Assembly: GCF_041903755.1 (NCBI RefSeq)
Contig: NZ_JBBWVE010000004.1
Span: forward strand, 1 to 64,000
Source of the DNA: Thiocapsa roseilacustris
Lineage (GTDB): Bacteria; Pseudomonadota; Gammaproteobacteria; Chromatiales; Chromatiaceae
Direction: 5' to 3'
Length of the DNA stretch: 64,000 nucleotides
Shown in pieces: positions 44,487-53,555 of this stretch. The notes below the pieces were generated by a model that was not told the origin of the DNA, ran no database searches, and was given only the letters and a program-made list of their open reading frames with translations. Within the stretch, counting starts at the first letter, position 1. The number at the start of each line of letters is the position of its first letter. The translations under genes were made by a program, and so were the position numbers.

Positions 44487-44707
44487 ACCTGTTCGCGCTC
44501 AGCCGACTGGGCCGTCATAAAGGGGTACCACCAAAGCGCCAAAGCCGCCGATTAAAACCGCGCGCAGCTGTAATCAAAACCGCCTAATACGAACATTTTC
44601 AGTGTGATCAGAGTGTACTGCGACTACCACCAAAGAGGTAGGTCGACCTCATCGCGCTCAGGTGTATGCCACTTGTTACGATCGCGCGGGCGGATACACT
44701 CGGAACG
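44487..44707. promoter_or_regulatory. Divergent control region between narX and the DNR-type gene
   Basis: About 220 bases holding both promoters. TACCACCAAAG occurs twice, near 44525 and 44630. No full FNR-type TTGAT-N4-ATCAA and no clear NarL heptamer pair could be identified by eye. Confidence 0.4.
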
Positions 44708-45568
44708 ATGAATGACGTCGACCGGTCGTTGAGCTTTCTCCCGCACCTGCGATCGATCGAGGCGTTCGCGGAACTCGACGAAGAGCCTGCGCGCTACCTT
44801 GCCGGCGGCAGCCAGATCCGCACGGTCGCGCGGGGCCAGATCATCTGCGAAAAAGGCAGTCTCTCGGGCGGTCTTCAATGTCTCCTGGCGGGTCGCATCA
44901 AATTGTCGGTCATCTCTGCGTTGGGCACCGAACGCGTCCTCGATATCCTCTTGCCCGGGCGGGCCTTCGGGCTCGCGGCAGTTCTCCTCGATGAGCCCTG
45001 TCCTGTGTTTGCCGAGTCGATCAGCGACTGCCGTCTCCTCGTCGTTGGTCGCGAGCGCATCCAGATCGCCATCGCCGAGTGGCCGCAGGTGGGCGGGATG
45101 TTGTTGAAGCTGAATGCCGCCGACGTGCATCGACTCATTAGAGATCTTGAAGCCTGTTGTCTCATGACGGCACGTCAGCGCCTCACGGACTTCCTGATCA
45201 AGCAGGGGCGCTGCCACAGCACCGACGACGCGGATGACGTGACGGTGGTTCTGCCGGCCTCTAAGTCGTTGATCGCATCCAGTCTCAACATCAGTCCTGA
45301 GACCTTCTCGCGCGAGCTTCATGAGTTGGCCAGTCGAGGACTGGCCCAGATCGAGCGACGGACCATCCGGATCCCATCGCTGGATCGCCTGTCGCAATTC
45401 CTTCACGATGAGTCCAATGCAACCAAGGTCACGCCATCGCGCACCGCAGGCCAAGTCGACGAGGCTTCCAGCCGGCCGGTAACCGGCTCGACGGTCCGGT
45501 ACAGCCATGGAATACTCTGTGATAGCAATGAAGGCGATTTCCGGAAACGCGCTTGCCCGCCAAGCTAG
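44708..45568 (+). CDS. Crp/Fnr-family regulator, DNR/NnrR-like
   Basis: A 286-residue regulator. Residues about 20-140 form the cyclic-nucleotide-type sensor fold, and about 150-225 the winged helix with SLNISPETFSRELHELASRGL. There is no N-terminal cysteine cluster as in FNR, so it is not an oxygen sensor of the FNR type; the DNR/NnrR group senses NO through heme. A C-terminal tail of about 50 residues beyond the helix-turn-helix is longer than usual and polar. It lies between narX and the nap operon, so it probably controls nap and nos. Start at 44708 rather than 44666 fits the family. Confidence 0.85.
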   Translation: MNDVDRSLSFLPHLRSIEAFAELDEEPARYLAGGSQIRTVARGQIICEKGSLSGGLQCLLAGRIKLSVISALGTERVLDILLPGRAFGLAAVLLDEPCPVFAESISDCRLLVVGRERIQIAIAEWPQVGGMLLKLNAADVHRLIRDLEACCLMTARQRLTDFLIKQGRCHSTDDADDVTVVLPASKSLIASSLNISPETFSRELHELASRGLAQIERRTIRIPSLDRLSQFLHDESNATKVTPSRTAGQVDEASSRPVTGSTVRYSHGILCDSNEGDFRKRACPPS

Positions 45569-45760
45569 CCCCTGGGGGTCGCGCTTCAGCCCTACCCGAA
45601 CACCGGGCTGACGACGGACAATCCAGCTCTGCCGAGCTGGGTCCGCCATCTTCCTTGACTTGTTATGAGCGCGCCGGAATGCTCGGCCGGCCCTGACCTT
45701 CGCAATGCGTAAAAACAGTATCCAGGTTTACCTCTCGATGTTGTTGATGCCAATCGCATC

Positions 45761-46212
45761 ATGAGGCGTGATGTGATTCAAGATTCAGCTATCACTGACA
45801 TCGCGCACATCATCCAACTCTCCGTTGTCCACGTGTTTTTTCTCTCGGGAATCGGTGCCATCCTCGCGGTCATGGCCAACCCTCTGTCGCGTATCGTCGA
45901 CCACGCTTGACCGGTCGAGACAGATGTCACCGCGGATCCGATGGATGCGCCGAGCGCCGCCCTTGTACTGGTCCTGCTCTCAGGCCGCGCGAAGCTCATC
46001 GGTCTGTCGATTGGCCTCTTTTCGATGACGGCCCTTTTTTGCCCTCGGAGATTGCGATGCTCTTTCTCGGAGTTTTTTCTCGCTTTCGATGCGTCGGTCC
46101 TAGTCGCGCTACTCTTCATCGCGGCTATGGTCGCTTCCATCGCCGCGCTGGTCTTTGTGCCTGCGCAAGGTGTTTTTAGCCACGGCCGGACTGCGATTCG
46201 GACTGTGCAACC
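45761..46212 (+). pseudogene. Decayed DUF2721 membrane protein gene
   Basis: The frame from ATG 45761 encodes ITDIAHIIQLSVVHVFFLSG and then GIGAILAVMANPLSRIVDHA, the DUF2721 N-terminus, and then hits TGA at 45908. The rest of the family is still readable but scattered over frames: AKLIGLSIGLFSMTALF in frame 1, EIAMLFLGVF shifted, FDASVLVALLFIAAMVASIAALVF back in frame 1, and LRKVFLATAGLRFGL shifted again. At least one stop and three frameshifts show it is dead. One shift falls in a run of six T near 46072. Confidence 0.8.
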
Positions 46213-46338
46213 GTCAATCGATCCGGATCAGTCAGGCGGCCGTCGCATGGCCGTAACGATCAGTCGAGACCGGATAAAGCGGCGATTGCGACGTCGGCTA
46301 TTTCGGACATCGACGGCTCACGGAGCAGTCAGCGCCGC

Positions 46339-46617
46339 TTAAACACCCTGCTCATTCACCAACGCCTTTTCGGTAATGTCTCGATAAAGATGCACGACCC
46401 GCGAGTACAGGTCTTTGCAGTGAGGGACTTCGGAGATGAGGTGAGCGTTGTGCTGTGCGTCGGCGAGAACCTCCGTCAGAAAATCGATGTCCCCGGCGCG
46501 TAGCTTGCCGCCCTCGTCGACCTGCTGTTTCAGCGCCAGAATGCGCGGAAGTCGCTGACGCTCGAAACGTTCCAAAAGAGCTTCCAATACGCCTTCGCGG
46601 TTTTGCTCTGAAGTCAT
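46339..46617 (-). CDS. Small unknown protein at the end of the nap operon
   Basis: A 92-residue soluble protein of unknown family, rich in charged residues and probably all helical. It contains RILALKQQVDEGGKLRAGDI and a C-terminal CKDLYSRVVHLYRDITEKAL. It begins 15 bases after the preceding unknown gene and is the last gene of a nap transcript. It has no signal peptide. Position suggests a cytoplasmic role linked to nitrate respiration. Confidence 0.75.
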   Translation of the reverse strand: MTSEQNREGVLEALLERFERQRLPRILALKQQVDEGGKLRAGDIDFLTEVLADAQHNAHLISEVPHCKDLYSRVVHLYRDITEKALVNEQGV

Positions 46618-46632
46618 TGACGGGCTCTCCAG

Positions 46633-47646
46633 TCATTGGGATAGAAAGAGATCGGCCTGGCGGATGAAGTCAGGTGCCGGTAGCAGCTCATGCCGATGGA
46701 ATTTCACCAGGGCACCTACGCGGGGAGCATGGGATGCGATCTGAATCTCGGAAAGGATTAGCCGATACCCTGGTTCATTCGAGCTTTCGCTGATCTGAAC
46801 CCCGAGCCGGCTTAGGTTCAACGGCTTCCGGATGGCGCTCATCATCGCGGACGGGTTGGCGAGGATTCCGGCGACGAAGCGTAGTTTTTCCGCAATATCG
46901 GCGATGGGCTGATCCTGGCGGGCGATTTCGCGCTCGACGGCGGCAAGCTCGAGCTCTAGCGCAACGCGACGATGATCCGTGCCGGGTTCGGTGCGGAGTT
47001 GTCTGAGGCGCCTGCGAAGGATGCGAGCAGCGTCGCGACGCTGCGTCGCCTCCTCGAGTCGCTGGCGAGTAAACCCGAGGAATCCATTGAAGATGCAGCA
47101 CTTCAGCGCTTGCCTCGCGTCGCGCTCGGTCCGTCCGGGTGCGACGACTTGATGCTCGCAAAAGCTGATGGTCGTCTGCATGACATCGCGTTGGACCTGA
47201 TCGCGCACCAACGCAAGTCCAGGCCTGGACTTACCCTTCATTTGCATACAGAGCAAGGCCCAACATGCGTCGGCATCCGGTTCGTCATCGAAGACCTGCC
47301 GAACTTCTCGGCTCTGGCTGAAGACCTCTTGCAGGTGTCCGGGGCTGACGAAGAAGGCGTTGACCTGCGAGTCAGCGGCGAAGGACTCGCGACTGCATGT
47401 CAGCGGCCCGGGAACCAGCTCGGCCATGGCATCGATGTGTCGGAGGGCTGCCGCGACCGGTTCGCGAAGGACCTTGGCATACCCGGGCGCCGCACGTAGT
47501 CGGGGCGAGACGTGGTCGACCACGTGCTCGACGGCCAGCGCGATCGATGCGTGACATGCGCCCTCGCTCGCCCCGGGGCCCACGCTGGACAGTGCAGCCG
47601 GCGCATCCCGCAAGCGCGCAAACAGTTCCTGAACGAGGCTTTTCAT
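46633..47646 (-). CDS. Unknown protein coupled to napB
   Basis: A 337-residue protein I do not recognise. It has no signal peptide or membrane span. A charged helical, coiled-coil-like stretch (residues about 195-255, RQRLEEATQRRDAARILRRR) separates two folded parts, and six or so cysteines are spread without a heme or Fe-S motif. Its ATG overlaps the napB stop by four bases, so it is translated with napB. A link to Nap assembly or regulation is inferred from position only. Confidence 0.8.
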   Translation of the reverse strand: MKSLVQELFARLRDAPAALSSVGPGASEGACHASIALAVEHVVDHVSPRLRAAPGYAKVLREPVAAALRHIDAMAELVPGPLTCSRESFAADSQVNAFFVSPGHLQEVFSQSREVRQVFDDEPDADACWALLCMQMKGKSRPGLALVRDQVQRDVMQTTISFCEHQVVAPGRTERDARQALKCCIFNGFLGFTRQRLEEATQRRDAARILRRRLRQLRTEPGTDHRRVALELELAAVEREIARQDQPIADIAEKLRFVAGILANPSAMMSAIRKPLNLSRLGVQISESSNEPGYRLILSEIQIASHAPRVGALVKFHRHELLPAPDFIRQADLFLSQ

Positions 47647-48122
47647 TGGTCGCCGAAATCGTTTCCGACCAGTAGATCGACCTCTGCCTGAGGAACGTGG
47701 CACTGGGTACAGAAATAGCGGGTTCCGATGATCTTCTTGGCGATGACATCGGGTGCTGTGCGCATGCTCACGTAATGGCTCTCGGGCATCGGGGAAGGTT
47801 CCTCCGCGTCCTTGTCCTGATCCCAGAGATCCTGGTCGTGATGGCATTTCAGGCACTTGTTGTTCTTCAGGGTAATGAGGCCGGATTCCTCGATGCTGTG
47901 CGGAATCAGGGGCGGGGCATCCACGAACGCCGTCGGCAAGGTCGAGTCGGCATCCTCCGGATCGATCGAGATGTAGTCGAACCGCATCGGCTCGGGAGAA
48001 TCGAAGGCGTTCCCGACGAGACCGATATCCTCGTCGGTCCAAGACAGGTCTTGTGCGAGTGCGAAGCTGCCGGCGAAAACAATCGCGGCGACTCCCGCGA
48101 CGGAACGGCGAAACATGATCAT
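47643..48122 (-). CDS. napB: Periplasmic nitrate reductase diheme cytochrome subunit NapB
   Basis: A 159-residue periplasmic diheme cytochrome c. A signal peptide (ending FALAQD) is followed by two heme sites, CLKCH and CTQCH, and the family's PPLIPHSI and YFCTQCHVPQ segments. It passes electrons to NapA. Start ATG 48122 has GGAGGA six bases upstream. It overlaps the end of napH. Confidence 0.95.
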   Translation of the reverse strand: MIMFRRSVAGVAAIVFAGSFALAQDLSWTDEDIGLVGNAFDSPEPMRFDYISIDPEDADSTLPTAFVDAPPLIPHSIEESGLITLKNNKCLKCHHDQDLWDQDKDAEEPSPMPESHYVSMRTAPDVIAKKIIGTRYFCTQCHVPQAEVDLLVGNDFGDQ

Positions 48123-49012
48123 GAGCAATCCTCCTTCATTATGAGCTTATTATGAGCACGAGCCTGGTCAGGGCTCGGTGTGCCGAGACGCCACCCAAAC
48201 GCCAGGCTATTCTCCGGGCAGATCGGTATACAACGTGCGCAATTGGTGCATTCTCCCGAGAGAACCTGGCCGTCCCGTGCCAACCGTTTGAGGTTCAAGA
48301 CCTGAGGCTCCGGGCAGATCGCTTGGCATTTCCCGCAACCGTTGCAACTGGCTTGATCGAATTTGACCCGGATCTGGGCCGTATGGCGCCCGACCACTGA
48401 ATAGAAGGCGCCGAGTGGGCAGAGGTGGCCGCACCAACCGTGCTTGACGACCAGCCAATCGAATAGAAAAAGGCCGACCAAGGCGGTCCAGCCCAGACCC
48501 AAACCGAAGATGATCTCGCGATGCATGGCCCCGATCGGACTGACCCATTCGAATGCCGGAAGCCCGATCAAGACCGACAGCACCAGTGCGAGTGCCAGTA
48601 CCGTATAGCGCAGGTGACGGGGAAGCCCGAAAAGGTTTTTATGCCAGGTCTTGCGATGCAGAAAGCCCGCGAAATCGGTGACCAAATTGACCGGACAGAC
48701 CCAAGAACACCAGACCCTGCCTCCAAGGATCAGGAAGACGCCCAAAACCAGGGCTGCGCCTAAGAGCACTTCGGCTTGAAGGACGTGTCCGGTCAGCAGA
48801 ATCTGGAGCGTCGCGAAGGGATCGGCGAGCGTCACCTGGCCGAGGATCTCCGATGCACTGAGGTTTCCGCTCAAAAGGGGAAGACCGAATAAGGACCAGC
48901 CCCAGTGCAGGGTGCCGAAGAACAGGAGCAGGACACCGATCTGGACGACCCGCCGCAGAATCAAATGGCGCCAAGTCCAGAGTCGTGCCGTTACCGGACG
49001 GTCGCTCGCCAT
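48119..49012 (-). CDS. napH: Quinol dehydrogenase membrane component NapH
   Basis: A 297-residue membrane iron-sulfur protein with about four spans and the two conserved CxxxCP sites, CSWVCPVN and CGHLCPLG. Two 4Fe-4S clusters follow in CNGCGKCQAICPEP and CTNCARCIPICPEN. With NapG it oxidises quinol and feeds NapB/NapA. The four-base overlap with napB shows coupling. No NapC is present, so NapGH is the likely only quinol route. Confidence 0.95.
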   Translation of the reverse strand: MASDRPVTARLWTWRHLILRRVVQIGVLLLFFGTLHWGWSLFGLPLLSGNLSASEILGQVTLADPFATLQILLTGHVLQAEVLLGAALVLGVFLILGGRVWCSWVCPVNLVTDFAGFLHRKTWHKNLFGLPRHLRYTVLALALVLSVLIGLPAFEWVSPIGAMHREIIFGLGLGWTALVGLFLFDWLVVKHGWCGHLCPLGAFYSVVGRHTAQIRVKFDQASCNGCGKCQAICPEPQVLNLKRLARDGQVLSGECTNCARCIPICPENSLAFGWRLGTPSPDQARAHNKLIMKEDCS

Positions 49013-49765
49013 CTAAAACTCCGGCTGATTCAGATAATCCAATCCGGGCGCCTGACCCTGCTCCGGTGCGGAATCCAGTTGTCCCCTCCAGGTGTCGCCG
49101 GGTTCGGGACTGGGCGGCGCCCACCCCATCCTGAAGTGGTCGCCGATCTTCCCTTGAATCAGTTCAGCAGGTAGCACCTTGATTGCGGCAATTTCGGTCG
49201 GGCAGGCACTCTCGCAGATGCCGCAACCCGTACAGCCCTCGCTAAGGACGATCGGCAGGAGCATGGCGTGCTTGCTCAATTCACGCCGTCGGGTTTCGAC
49301 GCGAATCGCTTTGTCTCGCAGCGGGCAGACCCGATAACAGATCTCGCAACGCAGCCCCTGCCAGGAGAGACAATGTTCCGTGTCGATAAAGGCGAGACCC
49401 ATCCGCGAGTCCATCACATCGTCGAGCGTCGGCGCCAGCGCGCCGGTCGGACAGGCGACCTTGCAGGGAATGTCGTGACACAGGTAGCAGGGGATTTGCC
49501 GCGGCTCGAAATAGGGCGTGCCGAGCGGTGCGCGGTCGGCCAACGCGGCCAGCTTCAGGGTGTCGTACGGGCAGGCGACCACACAGCGCCCGCATTTGAT
49601 GCAGAGCGCATTGAAGTCCGCATCCGCAAGCGCGCCGGGCGGGCGCAGCGCCAAGGGCTCGGCGCGGGCGTTCTGAATGGCGAGATACGACCAGAGCATG
49701 CCGCCGCTCGTTGCGACGGCCGCGCCCTGAATGCCCTTCTGTATGAAACCGCGCCGCGTTGTCAT
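49013..49765 (-). CDS. napG: Periplasmic ferredoxin-type protein NapG
   Basis: A 251-residue periplasmic protein with a Tat signal (TTRRGFIQKG) and four 4Fe-4S sites: CIKCGRCVVACP, CYLCHDIPCKVACP, CEICYRVCP and CTGCGICESACP. It links NapH to the periplasmic subunits. The start at 49765 places the twin arginines at residues 4-5; the open frame to 49825 is rejected because it would bury the Tat motif. It directly precedes napH. Confidence 0.95.
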   Translation of the reverse strand: MTTRRGFIQKGIQGAAVATSGGMLWSYLAIQNARAEPLALRPPGALADADFNALCIKCGRCVVACPYDTLKLAALADRAPLGTPYFEPRQIPCYLCHDIPCKVACPTGALAPTLDDVMDSRMGLAFIDTEHCLSWQGLRCEICYRVCPLRDKAIRVETRRRELSKHAMLLPIVLSEGCTGCGICESACPTEIAAIKVLPAELIQGKIGDHFRMGWAPPSPEPGDTWRGQLDSAPEQGQAPGLDYLNQPEF

Positions 49766-49858
49766 GGTCGGTGAGTCGCCGGACGTAATGAAGGCACTCG
49801 GCTCGCCCGGATGCATACTACACATCCGGGTACTGTCGATGACGCCGATGAAGGCGCG

Positions 49859-52603
49859 CTACACCTTATAGATCTTGATCGCGGTCTTTTTGAAATCCTC
49901 TTCCTTGGAGATCGGACAGGTCGCATCGATGCACAGCTTATTGACGAAGACCGACTCGTCGAAAAAGGCCATGAAGCTATAGCCGCGCGGCGGACGATTT
50001 CGGCCGGTGGTTTCGATCACTGCCTTGATCTTGCCGCGTCGCGACTCGATCCAGACCGCATCCTGACGTTTGAGCCCGCGCTCCTCGGCATCCTTCTCGT
50101 TCATGTCCAGCACGGCCGCCGGCATGGCCCGATGCAGCTCGGGCACGCGGCGCGTCATGGTGCCGGTGTGCCAGTGTTCAAGGATCCGCCCGGTGCAGAG
50201 CCAGAGGTCGTAATTTCCGTCGGGCGACTCGACCGGTGCGGCGTAAGGTCTGAAAAAGATCTTCGCCTTGCCGGGGAATTTGGTCTTCTCCTCGGTCGTG
50301 GGACCGTTCAAATTGCCGGTCACCAGCTCCTTCATGGCAGCGCCGTAGAATTCGATCTCGCCGTTCTTCACGTAGGGATCGTATTTGGCGTTGAAGCGCC
50401 AGGGTGTTTCTTTGCCGTCGACCACCGGCCACCGCAGACCACGCACGTCGTCTTGGTAGTAGACATCGAAAGGCGCGAGGTCGTGATGATGACCGCGCCC
50501 GAAGGCAGCGTATTCTTCGAACAATGCCTTTTCGACAAACCAGTCCACATCAAGGTGTTTGACTGTGTGATTGTCGTGTCCTTTAGCGACCGGATCGGGC
50601 CAGGCGAACGCCTTATTTTCGGGTGTCTCGAAGAGTGCCTCGTATAAGGTCATCTCGGGTTTGTAGCCCATCTCCTGTCCAGCGGCCATCACGTCCGGGA
50701 GTTTTCCCTCTTCGAATCCCTCGTCTTTAAGCCCTGGAATGGCCTGCTCCTTCCAGACCTCGGCCAGGGTGAAGCGCTTGGAAAATTCAAGGATCTGCCA
50801 CAGATCGCTGCGTGCGTCTCCGGGCGGTGGAACCTGCTCGCGCCAGAGCTGGGTGCGCCGTTCGGCGTTCCCGTAACCGCCCCATTTTTCGAAGATCATG
50901 GCGACGGGCAGGATCAGATCGGCCACCTTGGCCGAGATGCTCGGATAGGCGTCCGAGACGACGATGAAATTGTCGTTCTCGCGTGCGGCTTTCAGCCAAT
51001 GATTGGCATTGGCGACATGCTGGAAGGGGTTATTGACCTGCACCCAGACCCAGGACATCGAGCCGTCTTCCAGATCACGCATGATCTTGGTGATGTGACT
51101 CCCGACCTTGGGGTTGAGGGTGTGGGGCGGCAGCTTCCAAGTCTTCTCGGTGATGTCCCGGTGTTTGGCGATGTTGACGACCATGTCGGCCGGGAGCCGA
51201 TGACTGAAGGTGCCGACCTCGCGCGCGGTCCCGCAGGCGGAAGGTTGTCCGGTCAGGGAGAAGGGGCTGTTGCCGGGCTCGGCGATCTTTCCCAACAGGA
51301 GATGCACGCTGTAGATCTGCTCGTTGACCCAGGTCCCGCGCACATGCTGATTGAAGCCCATGGTCCAGAAACTGACCATCTTGCGATTCGGGTCGGCGTA
51401 TAAATCCGCCAGTCTCACCAGCTTTGCCTTGAACGCATCCAACGATTCTTCGGAATCGCCCTTGGCCAGCTCGGCGACAAAATCCAGGGTGTAGGGCTCG
51501 ACGCCGGTCTTGAAGTCCTCGAAGCCGACCAGCCAGTGTCGGTCGGCCGTGGCTGCGTTGTCCTGCTTGACCCTGTGAACCTGCTCGGGATCCAGTCCAA
51601 GCCCGATGGCCTCGTCCCGCGTCAGAGTCACCTCGGTTTCGCGGGCCTGGATATCCTTCTCGGCTTCGAACGCGAATTTGTCCGTCGCACGCATCCCGTA
51701 ACCGATATCGGTCGGGCCGGCGCAGAAGACACAATGGGCATCTACGAAGGCTTGATTCACGGCACCGCGCTGGATGATCTCCCGCGCCAGGAAATTCAGG
51801 AGCGCCGTGTCGGTGTTCGGTTTGATGATGATCTCGAGATCCGATCCTTCGGAGGTCATGTTCCGCAGCGTCGTGATGTTGACGATCTTGGTATCCGAAT
51901 GACCAAGGCGGCGGTCGATGATGCGCTGCCAGAGCACCGGATGCGCCTCGGCCATGTTCGCACCCCAGGCGACGACGGTATCCGTGTATTCGATGTCGTC
52001 GTAGTTGCCGGGCGGCTCGTCGATGCCGAAGACCTGCATGAACGCAGCCACCGCCGAGGCCATGCAATTGCGTGCATTGGGATCGAGGTTGTTGCTGCGA
52101 AAACCGGCTCTCATCAGCTTGGTCATCGCATAGCCTTCCTGGATGAGCCATTGGCCGGAGCCGATGACGCCGATCCCGGTCGGCCCTTTCTCTTCGTAGG
52201 CCTTTTTGAACTGGGACGCCATCTCGTCGAATGCCTGATCCCAGGTCACCGGCGTGAACTTGCCCTTCTTATCGAATCGACCGTCGGTCATTCGCATCAA
52301 GGGCTGGGTCAGGCGATCCTTGCCGTAGAGGATCTTGCCGTTGAAATAGCCCTTCACACAGTTCAGACCGCGATTAACGGGGGCGTCCGGATCGCCCTTG
52401 GTCGCGACGATCTTGCCGTCTTGCGTCGCGATCATGATCCCGCAGCCCACACCGCAGAAGCGGCAGACGCCTTTGTCCCACCGCCAATCCTGCTCGGTCT
52501 CGGCCACCGCCGCACTGGCGATACGGCTGATGGGAATTCCGACGGCCATCGCTGTCGCAGCGGCAACGCCTGATTTCAGAAAGATACGGCGGCTAAGCTC
52601 CAT
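49859..52603 (-). CDS. napA: Periplasmic nitrate reductase catalytic subunit NapA
   Basis: A 914-residue molybdoenzyme that reduces nitrate to nitrite. It has a Tat signal (LSRRIFLKSG), a 4Fe-4S site CRFCGVGC (Cys47, 50, 54) with the fourth Cys82 in LNCVKG, and the molybdenum-ligand cysteine (about Cys180) in DPNARNCMASAVAAF. Bis-MGD binding segments follow through the chain. Of the two adjacent ATGs, 52603 matches the usual family start. The length is a little above the about 830 usual for Nap of enteric bacteria and nearer to the longer NapA forms. Confidence 0.97.
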   Translation of the reverse strand: MELSRRIFLKSGVAAATAMAVGIPISRIASAAVAETEQDWRWDKGVCRFCGVGCGIMIATQDGKIVATKGDPDAPVNRGLNCVKGYFNGKILYGKDRLTQPLMRMTDGRFDKKGKFTPVTWDQAFDEMASQFKKAYEEKGPTGIGVIGSGQWLIQEGYAMTKLMRAGFRSNNLDPNARNCMASAVAAFMQVFGIDEPPGNYDDIEYTDTVVAWGANMAEAHPVLWQRIIDRRLGHSDTKIVNITTLRNMTSEGSDLEIIIKPNTDTALLNFLAREIIQRGAVNQAFVDAHCVFCAGPTDIGYGMRATDKFAFEAEKDIQARETEVTLTRDEAIGLGLDPEQVHRVKQDNAATADRHWLVGFEDFKTGVEPYTLDFVAELAKGDSEESLDAFKAKLVRLADLYADPNRKMVSFWTMGFNQHVRGTWVNEQIYSVHLLLGKIAEPGNSPFSLTGQPSACGTAREVGTFSHRLPADMVVNIAKHRDITEKTWKLPPHTLNPKVGSHITKIMRDLEDGSMSWVWVQVNNPFQHVANANHWLKAARENDNFIVVSDAYPSISAKVADLILPVAMIFEKWGGYGNAERRTQLWREQVPPPGDARSDLWQILEFSKRFTLAEVWKEQAIPGLKDEGFEEGKLPDVMAAGQEMGYKPEMTLYEALFETPENKAFAWPDPVAKGHDNHTVKHLDVDWFVEKALFEEYAAFGRGHHHDLAPFDVYYQDDVRGLRWPVVDGKETPWRFNAKYDPYVKNGEIEFYGAAMKELVTGNLNGPTTEEKTKFPGKAKIFFRPYAAPVESPDGNYDLWLCTGRILEHWHTGTMTRRVPELHRAMPAAVLDMNEKDAEERGLKRQDAVWIESRRGKIKAVIETTGRNRPPRGYSFMAFFDESVFVNKLCIDATCPISKEEDFKKTAIKIYKV

Positions 52604-52637
52604 CATTCCTCCTCGATCTCGTTGTTGTTTTTAAGCG

Positions 52638-52660
52638 CTCACCCGCGCAGGTCGGGTGAG
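52638..52660. other. Intercistronic hairpin between napD and napA
   Basis: CTCACCCG at 52638-52645 and its inverse at 52653-52660 form an 8-bp stem with a 7-base loop in the napD-napA gap, 35 bases before the napA start. No T-run follows, so it may act on transcript stability and let napA be expressed differently from napD. Confidence 0.55.
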
Positions 52661-52668
52661 GTTGCGTC

Positions 52669-52947
52669 CTATGACGCAGCCATTTCAGCGGGGATCGCGT
52701 CCCATTCGGGCGGCGTTTCATCGAAAACGTGGTAGACCATCTCGGCCAGCATTACGCCGGACAGCGCTTTGATGCGGCAGAGCGCGGCGACTTCCTGGTC
52801 GACCGTCTCGGCCTCCTGCACGACCACGAGTCGCCCGGTCTCGGGCTCGGTATGATGGACCTCCACCCCGGGCAGCCCGTTGAGCTTGAGCCTCACGTCT
52901 TCGATTCGGCCGGGAGGAACGATGACCAAAATTCCTGAGATATTCAT
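52669..52947 (-). CDS. napD: NapA-specific chaperone NapD
   Basis: A 92-residue cytoplasmic protein with MNISGILVIVPPGRIEDVRL and the ferredoxin-like NapD fold pattern; it binds the NapA Tat signal during cofactor insertion. The start at 52947 fits the family; the open frame to 53010 does not. It is the first gene of the nap transcript (napDAGHB plus two unknown genes). Confidence 0.9.
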   Translation of the reverse strand: MNISGILVIVPPGRIEDVRLKLNGLPGVEVHHTEPETGRLVVVQEAETVDQEVAALCRIKALSGVMLAEMVYHVFDETPPEWDAIPAEMAAS

Positions 52948-53013
52948 AGGTGCTTTACAGTGGCAAGTAGACTTTCTCAACCCGGACGCTAGCAGCGGCG
53001 CTCTTGGCAAACC

Positions 53014-53027
53014 TTGATCTTCCTCAA
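53014..53027. promoter_or_regulatory. FNR/DNR-like binding site upstream of napD
   Basis: TTGATCTTCCTCAA differs from the palindrome TTGAT-N4-ATCAA at one base. It lies 67-80 bases upstream of the napD start, a normal distance for a class II Crp/Fnr activator site. The DNR-type regulator at 44708 is the obvious candidate. Confidence 0.6.
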
Positions 53028-53297
53028 GAATGGCGAGTCAATGATCGAAGCGCATGCGGTAAAGCACTGGATGGGAAACATACCCGCCTAGACATCGATT
53101 GGCATGAACCACACAAGCGCTGATGATTTTCCAATCAGTACCGGATCGGTGTTTGCTGCGATCCAGTTTTTACAAGTCTGCCTGTCGGTCGTTGGTTTTC
53201 CCTCGGAGTACTCCCCGATGTCGATCCGATCCGCCTCTCTCGAGCGGCCTGGTAAGTCATCGCACTGAGTTGCGAGCGGCTGCTCATCCCCGACTGC
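53028..53297. other. Region upstream of the nap promoter
   Basis: About 270 bases with only short frames. No further Crp/Fnr site, terminator or RNA gene is apparent. Confidence 0.4.
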
Positions 53298-53534
53298 ATG
53301 ACGCAAGACGCCACTGGCCCGCAGCCCGACTACTGCGTCGCCATCCGTCACCAGGGCTTCTGGCTCACCGAGATCGGCGGCCGCGAGCCCGACTCGGACT
53401 GGGCCGACTGGTCACGCGGCTCCTTCGGTGCCGGCGGGAAATGGCTCGACTTCGCCGATGTCGCCCACGACCGCCATCGCGGCGCCCGCATCCTCGACGG
53501 ACGCCTCGGATGCAGTGTGTGTCGACCAAGCTGG
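53298..53534 (+). pseudogene. Possible remnant of a larger oxidoreductase gene
   Basis: The plus-strand frame from 53298 starts MTQDATGPQPDYCVAIRHQG and contains KWLDFADVAHD and RGARILDGRLGCSVC, which reads as folded protein for about 75 residues and then loses sense near 53530. It has no ribosome binding site. The pattern recalls the C-terminal region of assimilatory nitrate reductases, but this is a weak memory match. It lies just past the convergent end of nosY. Confidence 0.3.
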
Positions 53535-53555
53535 CCGCGGCCAATGCAGCAGTCG

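Noticed and set aside
44708..45568. FNR (oxygen-sensing) identity for the Crp/Fnr-family protein
   Set aside because: The N-terminal cysteine cluster that binds the 4Fe-4S cluster in FNR is absent.
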